A DNA stretch of 64,000 nt from Pseudomonadota bacterium (GCA_021324855.1 JAJPIG010000026.1:62001-126000), one strand, 5' to 3'. Positions 1-8,830 are shown, counted from the stretch's first letter. Program-made: numbers and translations. Notes: generated by a model not told the origin, from the letters alone.

Positions 1-2
1 AG

Positions 3-1397
3 GTCAACCGGAATCCGTACCTTGAGAACGTCACGCCCGATTTGATTGCGGAGCTAACGGCGTCGCCCGAGGCGGCAATCGCAGCGCGGCATCCCGCGCC
101 GATCATTTCAATCATTCCCGACGGGGTTGACGGTTACCTGTTGCCGCCGAACGGCGCGAAATGGCTGACCCTCGACGATTACCGCAACCACGGCGGCTAC
201 CAGGCCGTCGTGAAGGCAGGTCAGATGACCCCCAAGGACATCGCGAACCTGGTGAAAGATGCCGGGCTTCGCGGGCGTGGCGGCGCAGGCTTTGTCACCG
301 GCCTCAAATGGACCTTCATGCCACCCAAGGACGACCGGCCGCGTTACCTTGCCGTCAACGCCGACGAGAGCGAGCCGGGTACCTTCAAAGACCGGCAGAT
401 CATGGAGCGCAACCCGCATCTGATGCTCGAGGGCATCATGATCGCCTCGATGGCTATCGAGGCCAATGCGGCGTTCATCTATATCCGCGGCGAATATGTA
501 GACGCCTACCAAATTCTGCGCAACGCGATTGGAGAGGCGTACCGGGCCGGGATTCTCGGCGACAACGCGCTCGGCTTCGGACGCCGCTTCGACATCCATA
601 TCCAGCCCGGCGCAGGCGCCTACATCTGCGGCGAAGAAAGCGGGATGCTCGAATCGATGGAGGGGCGCAAGGGTCAGCCGCGCAAACGCCCGCCGTTCCC
701 TGCACAGAAGGGCCTGTGGGGCCAGCCGACCACGGTCGACAACGCGGAGACCGTCTCGCACGTGCCGTCAATCATCATGCGTGGCGCGGACTGGTTCAAA
801 GCTGAAGGCGCGGAGAAAGCCGCTGGCCATACGCTGTTCGGCATCAGCGGTCACGTGCAGCGTCCGGGCGTTTACGAGCTGAAGCTCGGGGTCAAGCTGC
901 GTGATTTGATCTTCCAGTACGCCGGCGGGCTCGCGGACGGCCGCACGGTCAAGGCGGTAATTCCGGGCGGGGTCTCGATGCCGGTGTTGCGCGGCGATCA
1001 GATTGATATCGCGATGGACCACGAATCGGTGCGCAAGGTCAACACACTGCTCGGCACGGCTGGCGTAATCGTGATGGACGACCGCACCTGCATGGTGCGC
1101 GCGGCGCTGGTGATCGCACGGTTTTTCGAGCACGAGTCCTGCGGCCAGTGCACGCAATGCCGTGAAGGCACCGGATGGCTCTATCGCGTTCTGACGCGGA
1201 TTGAGCGCGGCGACGGCCGAATGGAAGATCTCGCGACCATCGTCGATACCGCCAGCTACCTTGAGGGCAAATGTATCTGCGCGCTCTCCGACGCCGCCGC
1301 GTGGGCCGCATCGAATTTCCTGCGCCAGTTCCGCCCCGAATTCGAAGCGCACATCGAACAGCATCGATGCCCGCTACCGGAGAGCTTCAGCATATGA
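3..1397 (+). CDS. nuoF: NADH-quinone oxidoreductase subunit F, probable NuoE-NuoF fusion, 5' end outside window
   Basis: NuoF is the complex I subunit that oxidises NADH; it carries FMN and a 4Fe-4S cluster on the cytoplasmic side. Visible are the glycine loop GRGGAGF (nt 273-293), NADESEPGTFKDR, GAGAYICGEE, the cluster cysteines CGQCTQC (from nt 1140) and CICALSD (from nt 1272). The frame is open to the left edge. No ATG or GTG occurs before the conserved WLTLDDY segment (nt 162); TTG codons at 42 and 141 are the only usual alternatives and neither has a good ribosome site. The first codons read NPYLENVTPDL, resembling a NuoE C-terminus, so I infer a fused E-F protein, as in HoxF-type subunits. 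The NuoF identity is very secure; the fusion is less so. Confidence 0.93.
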   Translation, partial: VNRNPYLENVTPDLIAELTASPEAAIAARHPAPIISIIPDGVDGYLLPPNGAKWLTLDDYRNHGGYQAVVKAGQMTPKDIANLVKDAGLRGRGGAGFVTGLKWTFMPPKDDRPRYLAVNADESEPGTFKDRQIMERNPHLMLEGIMIASMAIEANAAFIYIRGEYVDAYQILRNAIGEAYRAGILGDNALGFGRRFDIHIQPGAGAYICGEESGMLESMEGRKGQPRKRPPFPAQKGLWGQPTTVDNAETVSHVPSIIMRGADWFKAEGAEKAAGHTLFGISGHVQRPGVYELKLGVKLRDLIFQYAGGLADGRTVKAVIPGGVSMPVLRGDQIDIAMDHESVRKVNTLLGTAGVIVMDDRTCMVRAALVIARFFEHESCGQCTQCREGTGWLYRVLTRIERGDGRMEDLATIVDTASYLEGKCICALSDAAAWAASNFLRQFRPEFEAHIEQHRCPLPESFSI

Positions 1398-1801
1398 GCC
1401 AAGCGATTCGCCGCAATGCCGTGGTTGCGCTGCTCGGCACTCCAGACCTCACGGAGGGCAGCCTGAATGATCCGCGGCTTTACGACGAGAACGGCTTCCG
1501 CTTCAACGAGAAGTGGACCTACCGGCATCTGACGAGCGACCCGGCGGGCGTGGCGATGCGGATCATCTACTGGTGGCGCTACGATTTTATCGGCACGATG
1601 GTCCGTTCGAGCGGCGATGAGAACTGGCGGCCTGACACCCGGCTCGTGGAAGCGCTGACTAATGCTGACTCGCGCCTTCCGCCGCTCGACTTGAGCCGAA
1701 ATCCGCCGGTCGAGCCGAGCAACGAGCACCGCCCCGTTTCGCGACTGACTGGACCAACCGACCTCGGGGGCCATCGCGAAGGCGACGACTCGCTCACCTA
1801 G
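1394..1801 (+). CDS. Hypothetical protein coupled to nuoF
   Basis: A 135-residue protein whose ATG overlaps the nuoF stop codon in an ATGA arrangement, so it is almost certainly translated with nuoF. It is hydrophilic, with an aromatic segment IIYWWRYDF near residue 55 and a proline-rich acidic tail. It has no signal peptide, cysteine pair or membrane helix. I do not recognise a family. It sits where nuoG might be expected but is far too short and lacks cluster cysteines. It may be a lineage-specific accessory or assembly factor of complex I, but this rests only on position. Confidence 0.7.
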   Translation: MSQAIRRNAVVALLGTPDLTEGSLNDPRLYDENGFRFNEKWTYRHLTSDPAGVAMRIIYWWRYDFIGTMVRSSGDENWRPDTRLVEALTNADSRLPPLDLSRNPPVEPSNEHRPVSRLTGPTDLGGHREGDDSLT

Positions 1802-2073
1802 TTAGCAAACTCGTAATCTGCAAAGCGCCAAGCATTCGCGAAATAGATATCGTCTATATCGCGATTTGCGAAACTTTTTCGAAGCCGACGGAGTCGAGCA
1901 ACCTCCGTCAATAGGCAAAAAGTCGGCTAAAATACGTGCTTTTTCCTAGAAATTGCAAGCTGCCAAAGAAGTCTTAGATTGTAAGTGAAGTTGGCATGCA
2001 ATTCGCTTTAAGCAACGTGACCGACGAGCGATAGGCGAATCGCTTGCAAAGTAAGAGGAGGAGTTTAGTTTTT
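1802..2073. promoter_or_regulatory. Intergenic region with stacked inverted repeats
   Basis: This 272-base gap is noticeably richer in A and T than its neighbours. It holds one hairpin at 1837-1863 (arms CGCGA-A-ATAGA and TCTAT-A-TCGCG) and a second at 1887-1909 (GACGGAG and CTCCGTC). An alternative pairing AGCCGAC/GTCGGCT (1883-1889 with 1922-1928) overlaps the second. A weak promoter-like pair TTGCAA (1953) and TAGATT (about 1975) follows. The first hairpin could end the nuo transcript and the rest could be a leader of the small gene at 2074. No riboswitch consensus was recognised. Confidence 0.4.
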
Positions 2074-2199
2074 ATGAATCTGATGGCGATGAGCTTAGGC
2101 GCGATTGCGCTTGTGGTTCTGGCGGTGGCTGACTGGTACATCTGGCAAACCCGGACCGATAACCGCGCTCGACGCTTCCTGAAGCTGCTTCGCAGCTAA
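2074..2199 (+). CDS. Small single-pass membrane protein, 41 aa
   Basis: A 41-residue ORF that begins MNLMAMSLGAIALVVLAVAD, a hydrophobic helix, followed by WYIWQ and an Arg/Lys-rich cytoplasmic tail ending FLKLLRS. A strong ribosome site AAGAGGAGGAG lies at 2053-2063, ten bases before the ATG. A strong intrinsic terminator begins 10 bases after the stop, so the gene has its own transcription unit. I do not recognise the family. Shape and charge suggest a small inner-membrane protein. Confidence rests on the ribosome site, the helix and the terminator. Confidence 0.65.
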   Translation: MNLMAMSLGAIALVVLAVADWYIWQTRTDNRARRFLKLLRS

Positions 2200-2209
2200 T
2201 CTCGATCAG

Positions 2210-2246
2210 AAAGGCCGCCAGCGATTTCGTCGCCGGCGGCCTTTTT
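2210..2246 (+). terminator. Strong intrinsic terminator
   Basis: Perfect 10-bp stem AAAGGCCGCC/GGCGGCCTTT with internal GCGA/TCGC pairing, followed by a T-rich tract. It ends the small membrane protein gene. The A-rich left flank would also let it work for the opposing gene that ends at 2292. Confidence 0.88.
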
Positions 2247-2291
2247 CTTTTCACAATCACCTGAGCCAAATTTGCGGCTCACGACTACGAC

Positions 2292-2894
2292 TTAGTCGTT
2301 GTCGTGACCATGTTTGTACCAACCCTTGTGCTTGCCCTGATCGTGATGGTCGCCTTGGTCGCCATCGCCGTGATGGCGCCTCGCCCATTCCTCGTAGTCT
2401 TCGCGCTGTTCAGCTTTCGCTGCTTCCCAACGCGGGTGATGTTTTCTCACCCAATCGCCTCGATTCTGCTCCCACCATTCCCGATTGTGCCACTGACGGT
2501 CATCGGGATCGTAGTAACCGTAGTTATGCAGCCGCTCCCATTCCTCACGGTTCGGCTCATGGCTCCAGGCTGGATTCCAGCCACCACGTCCCCATCCGTA
2601 TGAATAGCGGCCTCCGCTATACATGAACTGCCCTGGGTGCGTCTGGATCGCCCGGCGGAGCTGATCATGCTCTGCCAGGTACGAATGTAGCTCCGGATGT
2701 TGCTGCAAGAAGTTCGCACTGTCGACCAGAGATGGATTTCGGCGGAGCTCCGCCGCCACAGTCGGATGTGTATTCAGGAAGGCGTTGAAATTTTCTATCT
2801 CGCCTTGTGTGACATATTGTGCCGCTGCCGGCATCGCCATCATCAATGTGACCGCGAGTACGGACAACAACGTGACCGGTTTTTTCATCTTCAT
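2292..2894 (-). CDS. Secreted His/Trp/Asp-rich hypothetical protein
   Basis: A 200-residue protein with a clear Sec signal peptide (KMKKPVTLL, hydrophobic core, cleavage after PAAA-Q). The mature N-terminal part has two similar helical segments with the pattern FL..HP..AAEL and FLQQHPELHSYL. The C-terminal half is dominated by W, Y, H, D and R, with a His/Asp/Lys-rich tail that might bind metals. The start at 2894 is chosen because GGAGGAGA lies six bases upstream and it gives the signal peptide; longer in-frame starts would bury it. Similar periplasmic His/Trp-rich proteins are common in acidobacterial and deltaproteobacterial genomes, with no assigned function. Confidence 0.8.
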   Translation of the reverse strand: MKMKKPVTLLSVLAVTLMMAMPAAAQYVTQGEIENFNAFLNTHPTVAAELRRNPSLVDSANFLQQHPELHSYLAEHDQLRRAIQTHPGQFMYSGGRYSYGWGRGGWNPAWSHEPNREEWERLHNYGYYDPDDRQWHNREWWEQNRGDWVRKHHPRWEAAKAEQREDYEEWARRHHGDGDQGDHHDQGKHKGWYKHGHDND

Positions 2895-3114
2895 TGCTGC
2901 TCTCCTCCACTTTGACCGGCGTCCGAAAAATCTCAAATTCTTTTCGTTACCTCGCAGCCGGTCGATTTGCGATCCAAGCAATCAGCCGGCCAACGAATTT
3001 CAGCCCATTCTTCGGGACTTCACGCTATTATCAGGCATCTCGCTATTCATCAGCAATCTTTTCTGGGGTATTGTCCAACGCAATTCGTTCTCGGGTCGGA
3101 AAGAAACAGGAAGC

Positions 3115-4146
3115 ATGGCTAATAAAAGCTTCAAAGTGCTAATCACCGAGCCGGTTGGGGGCGAGACCGGCGCCCGCATGGAAGCCGCATTACGCGACGC
3201 CGGATGCGAAATCGTTCTCGGCCGTCCTTTCACCGATGCAGCCAGCGTCTATGCCGAGGACGAGTTGAAAACGATGGTCCGCGACATGGACGCGCTGCTG
3301 GTGAGCTCGCGGGAACTTTTCACGCGGGCCGTGATGATGGCGGCGCCACGGCTGGTGACGATCGCGAAACTCGGTATCGGTGTCGAGCGTATCGATGTCC
3401 GCGCGGCGACGGACCTCGGCATCCTGGTGAGCAATACGCCCATACCGGAGAACTACCTTGCGGTCGCCGAGTATGCGGTCGCTTTCATGCTCGCGATGGC
3501 GAAGCAGCTCAAGCCCGGCGATCGGCAGGGGCGTGCCGGCCGCTGGCGAAGCATCGTCGGCACCTTCATGCGCGGCAAGACGGTCGGCTTGGTAGGCCTC
3601 GGCCGCATCGGATCGCGCGTCGCAAGCCTGCTCAAACCGTTCGAGGTGCGGCTTATCGCGTTCGATCCCTTCGTCGAGCCCGCACGCGCGGCTGAAGCGG
3701 GCGTCGAGCTGGTAAGTCTCGATCGGCTGATGGCAGAGTCGGACTTCGTCAGCCTGCACGCGGTGGTTACCGCCGAGAATCGTAACCTGATCGGCGCGCG
3801 CGAACTGGCGATGATGAAGCCGACCGCCTACCTGATCAATACCGCGCGCGGCGCGCTCATCGATGAATCCGCGCTCGCGGCGGCGCTTGACCAGGGACGC
3901 CTCGCCGGGGCTGCACTGGACGTCTTCGAGCCGGAGCCGCCTGCGCAGTCGAGCCCGCTTTTGTCTGAGCAGCTCGCGATGCGCACGTTAATCACGCCCC
4001 ACGTCGCCGGGATGAGCCCCGAACTTATCGCGAAGATGCCGATGGTGCAGACCGAGAACTGCATCCGAGCGCTGCGCGGCGAACGGCCGGAGTACGTGGT
4101 CAATCCCGACGTCATGGCGCGATGGCGCGGAAACCGCGCCAGTTGA
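3115..4146 (+). CDS. D-2-hydroxyacid dehydrogenase (SerA/phosphoglycerate dehydrogenase-like)
   Basis: A 343-residue NAD-dependent dehydrogenase of the D-isomer-specific family. The Rossmann motif GLVGLGRIG lies near residue 158, with DP as the likely adenosine-binding acid about 20 residues later. The catalytic set is present: Arg in INTARG, Glu in DVFEPEP and His in TPHVAG. There is no C-terminal ACT domain, so it is not full-length biosynthetic SerA, and the substrate cannot be told from sequence. The start at 3115 follows an AAACAGGAAG ribosome site. It stands alone, divergent from the secreted protein at 2894. Confidence 0.92.
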   Translation: MANKSFKVLITEPVGGETGARMEAALRDAGCEIVLGRPFTDAASVYAEDELKTMVRDMDALLVSSRELFTRAVMMAAPRLVTIAKLGIGVERIDVRAATDLGILVSNTPIPENYLAVAEYAVAFMLAMAKQLKPGDRQGRAGRWRSIVGTFMRGKTVGLVGLGRIGSRVASLLKPFEVRLIAFDPFVEPARAAEAGVELVSLDRLMAESDFVSLHAVVTAENRNLIGARELAMMKPTAYLINTARGALIDESALAAALDQGRLAGAALDVFEPEPPAQSSPLLSEQLAMRTLITPHVAGMSPELIAKMPMVQTENCIRALRGERPEYVVNPDVMARWRGNRAS

Positions 4147-4319
4147 GCAGTCGCGCAGCACGCTCCGAACACCTGTGTCAGGCGGCATCACGATGCCCGC
4201 CGGATAGCTTGTTACCTGCTCGCGTCATAGGCTTGATCAAGACCATTCTAATCTGACTTCAGCCCTTCTGGAACGGCACGAACGTTGCTTCAGCAGCTTG
4301 GCGAAAGCTGGAGAAGCGT

Positions 4320-4583
4320 ATGTATCTGGAGAACCTGATTTATGGTATTGCGCTCGAAGCGTTGTATTGCGACTCGCGCCGTTCGTGGCTGCTGAATTTC
4401 GAGCATGAGCCCGAGTTATGGCTGATGTCGCGCAAGCGATGGTTCGGAGCGTTTCGCCGAGCCATTGCAGAACTTGCGGATGGCTCGGACTCTAACGCCA
4501 ACCTCATCATCGTGCTCGACACGGAGCCGGAAAACTGCAGCAACCCGCTAGTTTCGCGCGAGAGCCTCCCGCAACGCCGCTGA
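4320..4583 (+). CDS. Hypothetical small protein
   Basis: An 87-residue ORF preceded by GGAG six bases before the ATG. The N-terminal 70 residues look protein-like (MYLENLIYGIALEALYC, then a W/F/R-rich stretch and LIIVLDTEPE). The last 12 codons overlap the 3' end of the convergent esterase gene and are probably not conserved. No family is recognised. It may instead be a chance ORF; codon-usage scoring or homologues would decide. Confidence 0.4.
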   Translation: MYLENLIYGIALEALYCDSRRSWLLNFEHEPELWLMSRKRWFGAFRRAIAELADGSDSNANLIIVLDTEPENCSNPLVSRESLPQRR

Positions 4584-5498
4584 AGCTTCGTCGCGCGCTA
4601 CTTTCGCCAAATCGATCTGCGAAGTCATGTTGAAGAAGCCGTGCGTCAGCCCTTCGTACTGCTTCGATTTGGCCGCAACGCCCGCCTTTCGCAGCATCGC
4701 CGCGTACGCTGCGCCCTCATCGCGCAGCGGATCGAACCCGGCGGTGATCACAAGCGCGGCCGGCAGCCAGCTTAGATCTTTCGCGCGCGCAGGATTCAAG
4801 TACGGATTCGATTCATCCTGCGGACCATTGAGATAATGATTCCAGAACCACGCCATGTCGGCGCGTGACAAAACGAAGCCGTCCTGCGCAAACTCCTGAT
4901 GCGACGGCGTGGTCATCGCGGGGTCGAACGCCGGATAGATTAGGAGCTGAAACCGGAGCGCGGGGCCGCCCTTGTCGCGAGCCATTAAGGCGACTACCGC
5001 CGCGAGGTTTCCGCCCGCACTGTCGCCCGTCACGGCGAGCCGCCCGGCCGGATAACCAAGCGCGCCCGCGTTGTCTGCGACCCATCGAGTAGCCGCATAA
5101 CAGTCCTCAGGTGCAGCGGGAAATTTATGCTCCGGCGCGAGCCGGTAATCGACCGAGATGACCAGCGCACCGGAGCGATTCGCGATTTCGCGGCAGGTTG
5201 GGTCATGGCTTTCGAGATCGCCGATCACCCATCCTCCGCCGTGGAACCACATCGAGGCACCGATCGGCGCCTGCCCACGCGGATAGTAAAGCCGGATTGG
5301 AATCTCGCCACCGGGACCGGGAATCATTTTGTTCTCGACGCGCGCGACCTCTTCAACTCCGCCGCGCCGGAAGAATTCCATCCGACTTACGAACGCGGTG
5401 CGCGCCTCAACCGGCGACAGCTCGCGAATCGGAGGGGCGCCCGCGGCAGCAATCATGTCGAGAATCCGTTTCATTTGTGGATCGAGCGTCATCGTCAT
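4548..5498 (-). CDS. Alpha/beta hydrolase, hormone-sensitive-lipase-type carboxylesterase
   Basis: A 316-residue cytoplasmic ester hydrolase of the HSL (family IV) class. The oxyanion motif HGGGW lies near residue 86, the nucleophile elbow GDSAGG near 159 (Ser), the acid in GFDPLRDEG and the catalytic His in LTHGF near residue 287. Length and motif spacing are standard. No signal peptide is seen. It is transcribed divergently from the cytochrome c gene. Substrates are likely short-chain or aryl esters; this is inferred from the family only. Confidence 0.93.
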   Translation of the reverse strand: MTMTLDPQMKRILDMIAAAGAPPIRELSPVEARTAFVSRMEFFRRGGVEEVARVENKMIPGPGGEIPIRLYYPRGQAPIGASMWFHGGGWVIGDLESHDPTCREIANRSGALVISVDYRLAPEHKFPAAPEDCYAATRWVADNAGALGYPAGRLAVTGDSAGGNLAAVVALMARDKGGPALRFQLLIYPAFDPAMTTPSHQEFAQDGFVLSRADMAWFWNHYLNGPQDESNPYLNPARAKDLSWLPAALVITAGFDPLRDEGAAYAAMLRKAGVAAKSKQYEGLTHGFFNMTSQIDLAKVARDEASAALREALARN

Positions 5499-5625
5499 AC
5501 TCCGTCGATTTGGGGTTCTCCGCGTGATTTCATCCGAGAAGGCGCGCGCCTGGCAAGGCCGGCTATCGCGCGATGGCTTTCCTGCATGATATTCAAATCG
5601 TGATCAAGTCGAGGGAGGCGTGCTG

Positions 5626-6048
5626 TTGTTTTCAAATCGAAGATTCGCCGCGCTCGCCGGCCTGGCAATCGCGATGCTGATACTCGCGGATGTACCGAGT
5701 GTCTCATCCGCCGCGCTCTCTGGAAAAGACGACTATATGAAGAATTGCGCTGGATGCCACGGCGCGGATGGCAAGGGCAACGGTCCGGATCTGTACGTGG
5801 TGCCCGGCGTCGCGCCGGCCGATCTGACCCTGCTCGCGAAACGCAACGGCGGCGTCTTCCCGTTTCAGCAGACCGAGGATGCTATCGACGGCCGCAAGGG
5901 CATCCCGTCGCACAAACGCTTCGACATGCCGTTCTGGGGCGTCACGATGCAAACCCCGGGTAAAGAGTTCACGCCCGAGAGCGATGCCAGAGTAAAGGCA
6001 CGCATCGACGCGATCGTCCGCTACATCGAATCGATCCAGCAGCGTTGA
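5626..6048 (+). CDS. Small secreted monohaem cytochrome c
   Basis: About 140 residues: an N-terminal signal peptide (hydrophobic core AALAGLAIAMLILA, cleavage near VSSA), a single haem-binding motif CAGCH near residue 44, and a probable axial Met in FDMPFWG. This is a class I periplasmic c-type cytochrome that carries electrons. The start is uncertain. The ribosome site GAGGGAGG (5611-5618) is only one base from a GTG at 5620, so the in-frame TTG at 5626, seven bases away, is preferred. No partner oxidase lies next to it. Confidence 0.86.
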   Translation: MFSNRRFAALAGLAIAMLILADVPSVSSAALSGKDDYMKNCAGCHGADGKGNGPDLYVVPGVAPADLTLLAKRNGGVFPFQQTEDAIDGRKGIPSHKRFDMPFWGVTMQTPGKEFTPESDARVKARIDAIVRYIESIQQR

Positions 6049-6065
6049 ACAACGCCGCGTGCCGT

Positions 6066-6713
6066 CTAGTCTGACGGCGGCGGAAAGCACGGCAGCTTCG
6101 GCAGCACGCCGTAATCGTAGACGTTGCCCTGCCATCGGAAGGTCCCGAAGCGCGGTCCGAAATCCGTAACCAGGTCGTTGTATTCGTCGTTCTCCTCCGG
6201 ATCGTCGTCTCCCTCAGGCGTGTAGGCGATATAACTGCTGGAGCCAGGACGCAGCCAACTGATGATCGGCGGCTGGAAATTCATCTGCGCGAAATGAGTC
6301 GCCGGACGCCACCCGTGCGCGTCCGCCTCGGGGTCCGGAACCGGCTTCCATTGCGGGGATCCCAACTCGCCTTCGAGCGTCAGCTCTCGATACCGTACCG
6401 GCGCGCCATTCGCGTCGGCATGGAACTCGATGATGAGCGGCGCCTGCATCTCGAGCGATGCGCACGCCCGATGCTTCTGCTCTTCTTCATCGGATTTTTT
6501 GTCTTGATCGCCGCGGGCACTACTTGAAGACGGCGAGGGCATCGTCGCTTCCGCCGCCAGCCGGAGGATCCCGTAGCCGACGGTCTCGACCGCCTGCACC
6601 GCCACCGGCGCGAGTTGCAGCGCCGCCATCCAGCATCCTGCAAGCGTGAGCGCCATTCCGAGGCCGCCGCAAACGATCCAAAGGCTCCCGCGCGTCGATC
6701 GACCGGCCAGCAA
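6066..6713 (-). CDS. Hypothetical lipoprotein
   Basis: About 215 residues. A lipobox LAGC follows a hydrophobic stretch and a basic N-terminus, so the mature protein is probably lipid-anchored in the envelope. After a Ser/Lys/Glu-rich linker comes a globular domain with many Pro, Trp and acidic residues, ending PKLPCFPPPSD. The open frame extends further upstream, but that part overlaps the dioxygenase gene and is Arg-rich shadow. The start is a TTG at 6713 behind a G-rich stretch; an ATG at 6656 would leave too short a signal. Family not recognised. Confidence 0.7.
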   Translation of the reverse strand: MLAGRSTRGSLWIVCGGLGMALTLAGCWMAALQLAPVAVQAVETVGYGILRLAAEATMPSPSSSSARGDQDKKSDEEEQKHRACASLEMQAPLIIEFHADANGAPVRYRELTLEGELGSPQWKPVPDPEADAHGWRPATHFAQMNFQPPIISWLRPGSSSYIAYTPEGDDDPEENDEYNDLVTDFGPRFGTFRWQGNVYDYGVLPKLPCFPPPSD

Positions 6714-6829
6714 CCCGTCCCCCCGTCCTCGACCCCGTTTGCGGACGGATGGTCGAAGTGTGGCTAGAATCCCGCGCGATGCGGGCCGGGTCAATAAGGG
6801 TCGGCGCGGCCGCGCAACGAAGCGCCCGG

Positions 6830-7348
6830 TTAGAGAATAAAGCTTACGGTGGCGTGCGGGTCGAGCGCCTCGAGATCGAGAATCGCGGCGCGCCGCTGGA
6901 TCTTGAGCTCGCCATCGACGCGGCGCAGAACGTATTCGTAGTGGCCTATGTACGGATCGACGTGGCGATTGCGGATCCGATAAACGAGGAACGATGCCTT
7001 CGCCTGGACTTCGCCATTGCCGTTCTCGCTCGCACGCACGTTGGTGACGAAGCGCCGCGTCCGCGACCACGGGAATTCGCGATGGGCATGGCGCGAGAGC
7101 AGCCGTTCGACGCGCGCCTGCAGGCGCGTGTAGTCGTCATCGATCAGCCCGAGCACCTCGCCTGCATTTCCTTCCGGCAGATCGGTGGTCGGCACCCAAT
7201 AGCGCGCATCGGGGGTGAAAAGCTTTAGCCATTCCGTGAGCTGCCATTCATCGAGCAGCGCCGCCTCGTTGACGAGGAAGCGCTCGACCTCGCGCTCGAG
7301 ATCGGCGGGCTTGCGCCGCGTCGCGCGGCCATTGGATTTCGATGCCAT
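6830..7348 (-). CDS. Aromatic-ring-hydroxylating dioxygenase, beta (small) subunit
   Basis: A 172-residue protein with the SnoaL-like cone fold of Rieske dioxygenase small subunits. It has an early FLVNEAALLDEW segment, then ARYWVPTTD, RTRRFVTNVR and a conserved end LDLEALDPHATVSFIL. It packs with the alpha subunit and does not carry metal. It starts 6 bases after the alpha stop, so the pair is one operon. Ferredoxin and reductase genes are not adjacent and must be encoded elsewhere. Confidence 0.92.
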   Translation of the reverse strand: MASKSNGRATRRKPADLEREVERFLVNEAALLDEWQLTEWLKLFTPDARYWVPTTDLPEGNAGEVLGLIDDDYTRLQARVERLLSRHAHREFPWSRTRRFVTNVRASENGNGEVQAKASFLVYRIRNRHVDPYIGHYEYVLRRVDGELKIQRRAAILDLEALDPHATVSFIL

Positions 7349-7354
7349 CGCGGG

Positions 7355-8686
7355 TTACTTTCCCGCCGCCGCCACGCCGTTGCCGGTAACCTTCAGATCG
7401 TCGAATCGCGTCGCGCGATCACGGCCCAGCATTTGCGCCTGCCACTGCCGCCAGAAGGCGCGCATCGGCAGCTCATCCATCACCTCGGGATCGCGGTTCA
7501 TCCCCTTCGAGAAATCCGACCATTCAACCTCGCGCGAACGGAAGCCGTCCTGGCACGATTCGATCGCTTCGAGATCGTCGGGATGGGCAAAGCCGCCGGG
7601 GCCGAGAAAGCTCACGAAGTTATTCAGCCGGAGCTCCAGTTGCTCCTTCGATTCGTCCTTGGGCGCCATCGCGTAGACCGTGAGCCGCACCGCGTCGGGG
7701 CCGACCGGCTCGAAGTAGCGCAGCGTCACCGCCATCACGTCGTGGAACACGAAATTCGGATAGATGAGGAACAGGCGGAAGGTGTCGCACATCAATCCGC
7801 CACGCTCGGGTCCGAAACGATCGAAGATGCGCTTGCGCACACGATTGATCTCGTCGCGCGCCGGCTCGCCGAACATCGGATGCCAGTGCGCGATGGGCCG
7901 CGCGACTCCGCTCGGGGCGGACTCGCCGACCCCGTGGCCGTTGCCGAGTGATAGGCCGCGGCCGCCATCGCGGATTCCGAAGGAGTTGGTCTCGGCCTCG
8001 TAATCGAGCCCTTTGAACTTCGCCATGTAGCTGAAATAGGTCGTATGCAGGGGCGGGGCGTGGTAGGTGTCGAGGCTGTTGGTCGCCATCAGCTTCCAAT
8101 TCGCGCGGACCGTGTACATCTGGGTGCCTGCGACCACGCGCATCCCGGCCTCGGACTGATCGAGGATCAGATCCATGTATTCGCGCGCGCCGCCAAGATA
8201 ATCGCTCAGCGGCTCGGCGTCGGGATTGAAGCTCACGAAGTAGAGTCCGCGATAGTTGTCGACGTGGGGCGGCGATTTGAGCGCCAGCTCGGCCCGGTTG
8301 AAATCCTTGGGATAGCCGCCCGCGTCGGGGATCGCGATCAGGTCACCCTGATTGTTGAACGTCCACGCATGGTAGAAGCACTGGAAGCTGTTGGCGTTGC
8401 CCTGGTCGAGGCGGCAGACCTTGGCGCCCCAATGCGTGCAGCTATTGTGGAAGACTCGCACCACGCCGTCGCGCCCGCGGATGAAGATCAGCGGACGCCC
8501 GCCGACGTCGCGGCGGCGGAAATCACCCGGCTTCTCGATCTCGGACTCGTGACCGATATAAAGCCAGCAACGGTTGAAGATGCGCTCGCGTTCGAGCTCG
8601 AAAATCTCCTGCGAGGTCATCACCGAGCGATGCACGCGGAAGATCTGCCGCTTTAGGTCTTCAACGATCAGGCTTTCGATATCCAT
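7355..8686 (-). CDS. Aromatic-ring-hydroxylating dioxygenase, alpha (Rieske) subunit
   Basis: A 443-residue catalytic subunit that adds O2 across an aromatic ring to give a cis-dihydrodiol or hydroxylated product. The Rieske 2Fe-2S ligands are C83-x-H85 and C103-x2-H106. The mononuclear iron site shows D206, H209 and H214 in NSLDTYHAPPLH. Length and spacing are normal for the phenylpropionate/benzoate-type family. It is the first gene of a two-gene operon, divergent from the DOPA-dioxygenase-like gene at 8831, suggesting a shared control region (8687-8830). The substrate cannot be assigned from sequence. Confidence 0.95.
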   Translation of the reverse strand: MDIESLIVEDLKRQIFRVHRSVMTSQEIFELERERIFNRCWLYIGHESEIEKPGDFRRRDVGGRPLIFIRGRDGVVRVFHNSCTHWGAKVCRLDQGNANSFQCFYHAWTFNNQGDLIAIPDAGGYPKDFNRAELALKSPPHVDNYRGLYFVSFNPDAEPLSDYLGGAREYMDLILDQSEAGMRVVAGTQMYTVRANWKLMATNSLDTYHAPPLHTTYFSYMAKFKGLDYEAETNSFGIRDGGRGLSLGNGHGVGESAPSGVARPIAHWHPMFGEPARDEINRVRKRIFDRFGPERGGLMCDTFRLFLIYPNFVFHDVMAVTLRYFEPVGPDAVRLTVYAMAPKDESKEQLELRLNNFVSFLGPGGFAHPDDLEAIESCQDGFRSREVEWSDFSKGMNRDPEVMDELPMRAFWRQWQAQMLGRDRATRFDDLKVTGNGVAAAGK

Positions 8687-8830
8687 AGTTTACTCCGCGC
8701 GCTTGAAGCTCTTCTGCACGTGCCTGATTATCGCGCTATCATCTCTGTCCCGCCAGAACAAGAATAATAGAGGGTTCGCGCCATTACACGATCACCGCAT
8801 CGCTCGCTATGATTCGGATCGGAGAGCGCG

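Noticed and set aside
108-1364. Long minus-strand frames opposite nuoF (108-761 and 768-1364)
   Set aside because: Arg-rich mirror frames typical of high-GC genes, without ribosome sites or motifs; nuoF has full family motifs on the other strand.
5127-5603. Plus-strand frame opposite the esterase
   Set aside because: Mirror of a gene with an intact catalytic triad.
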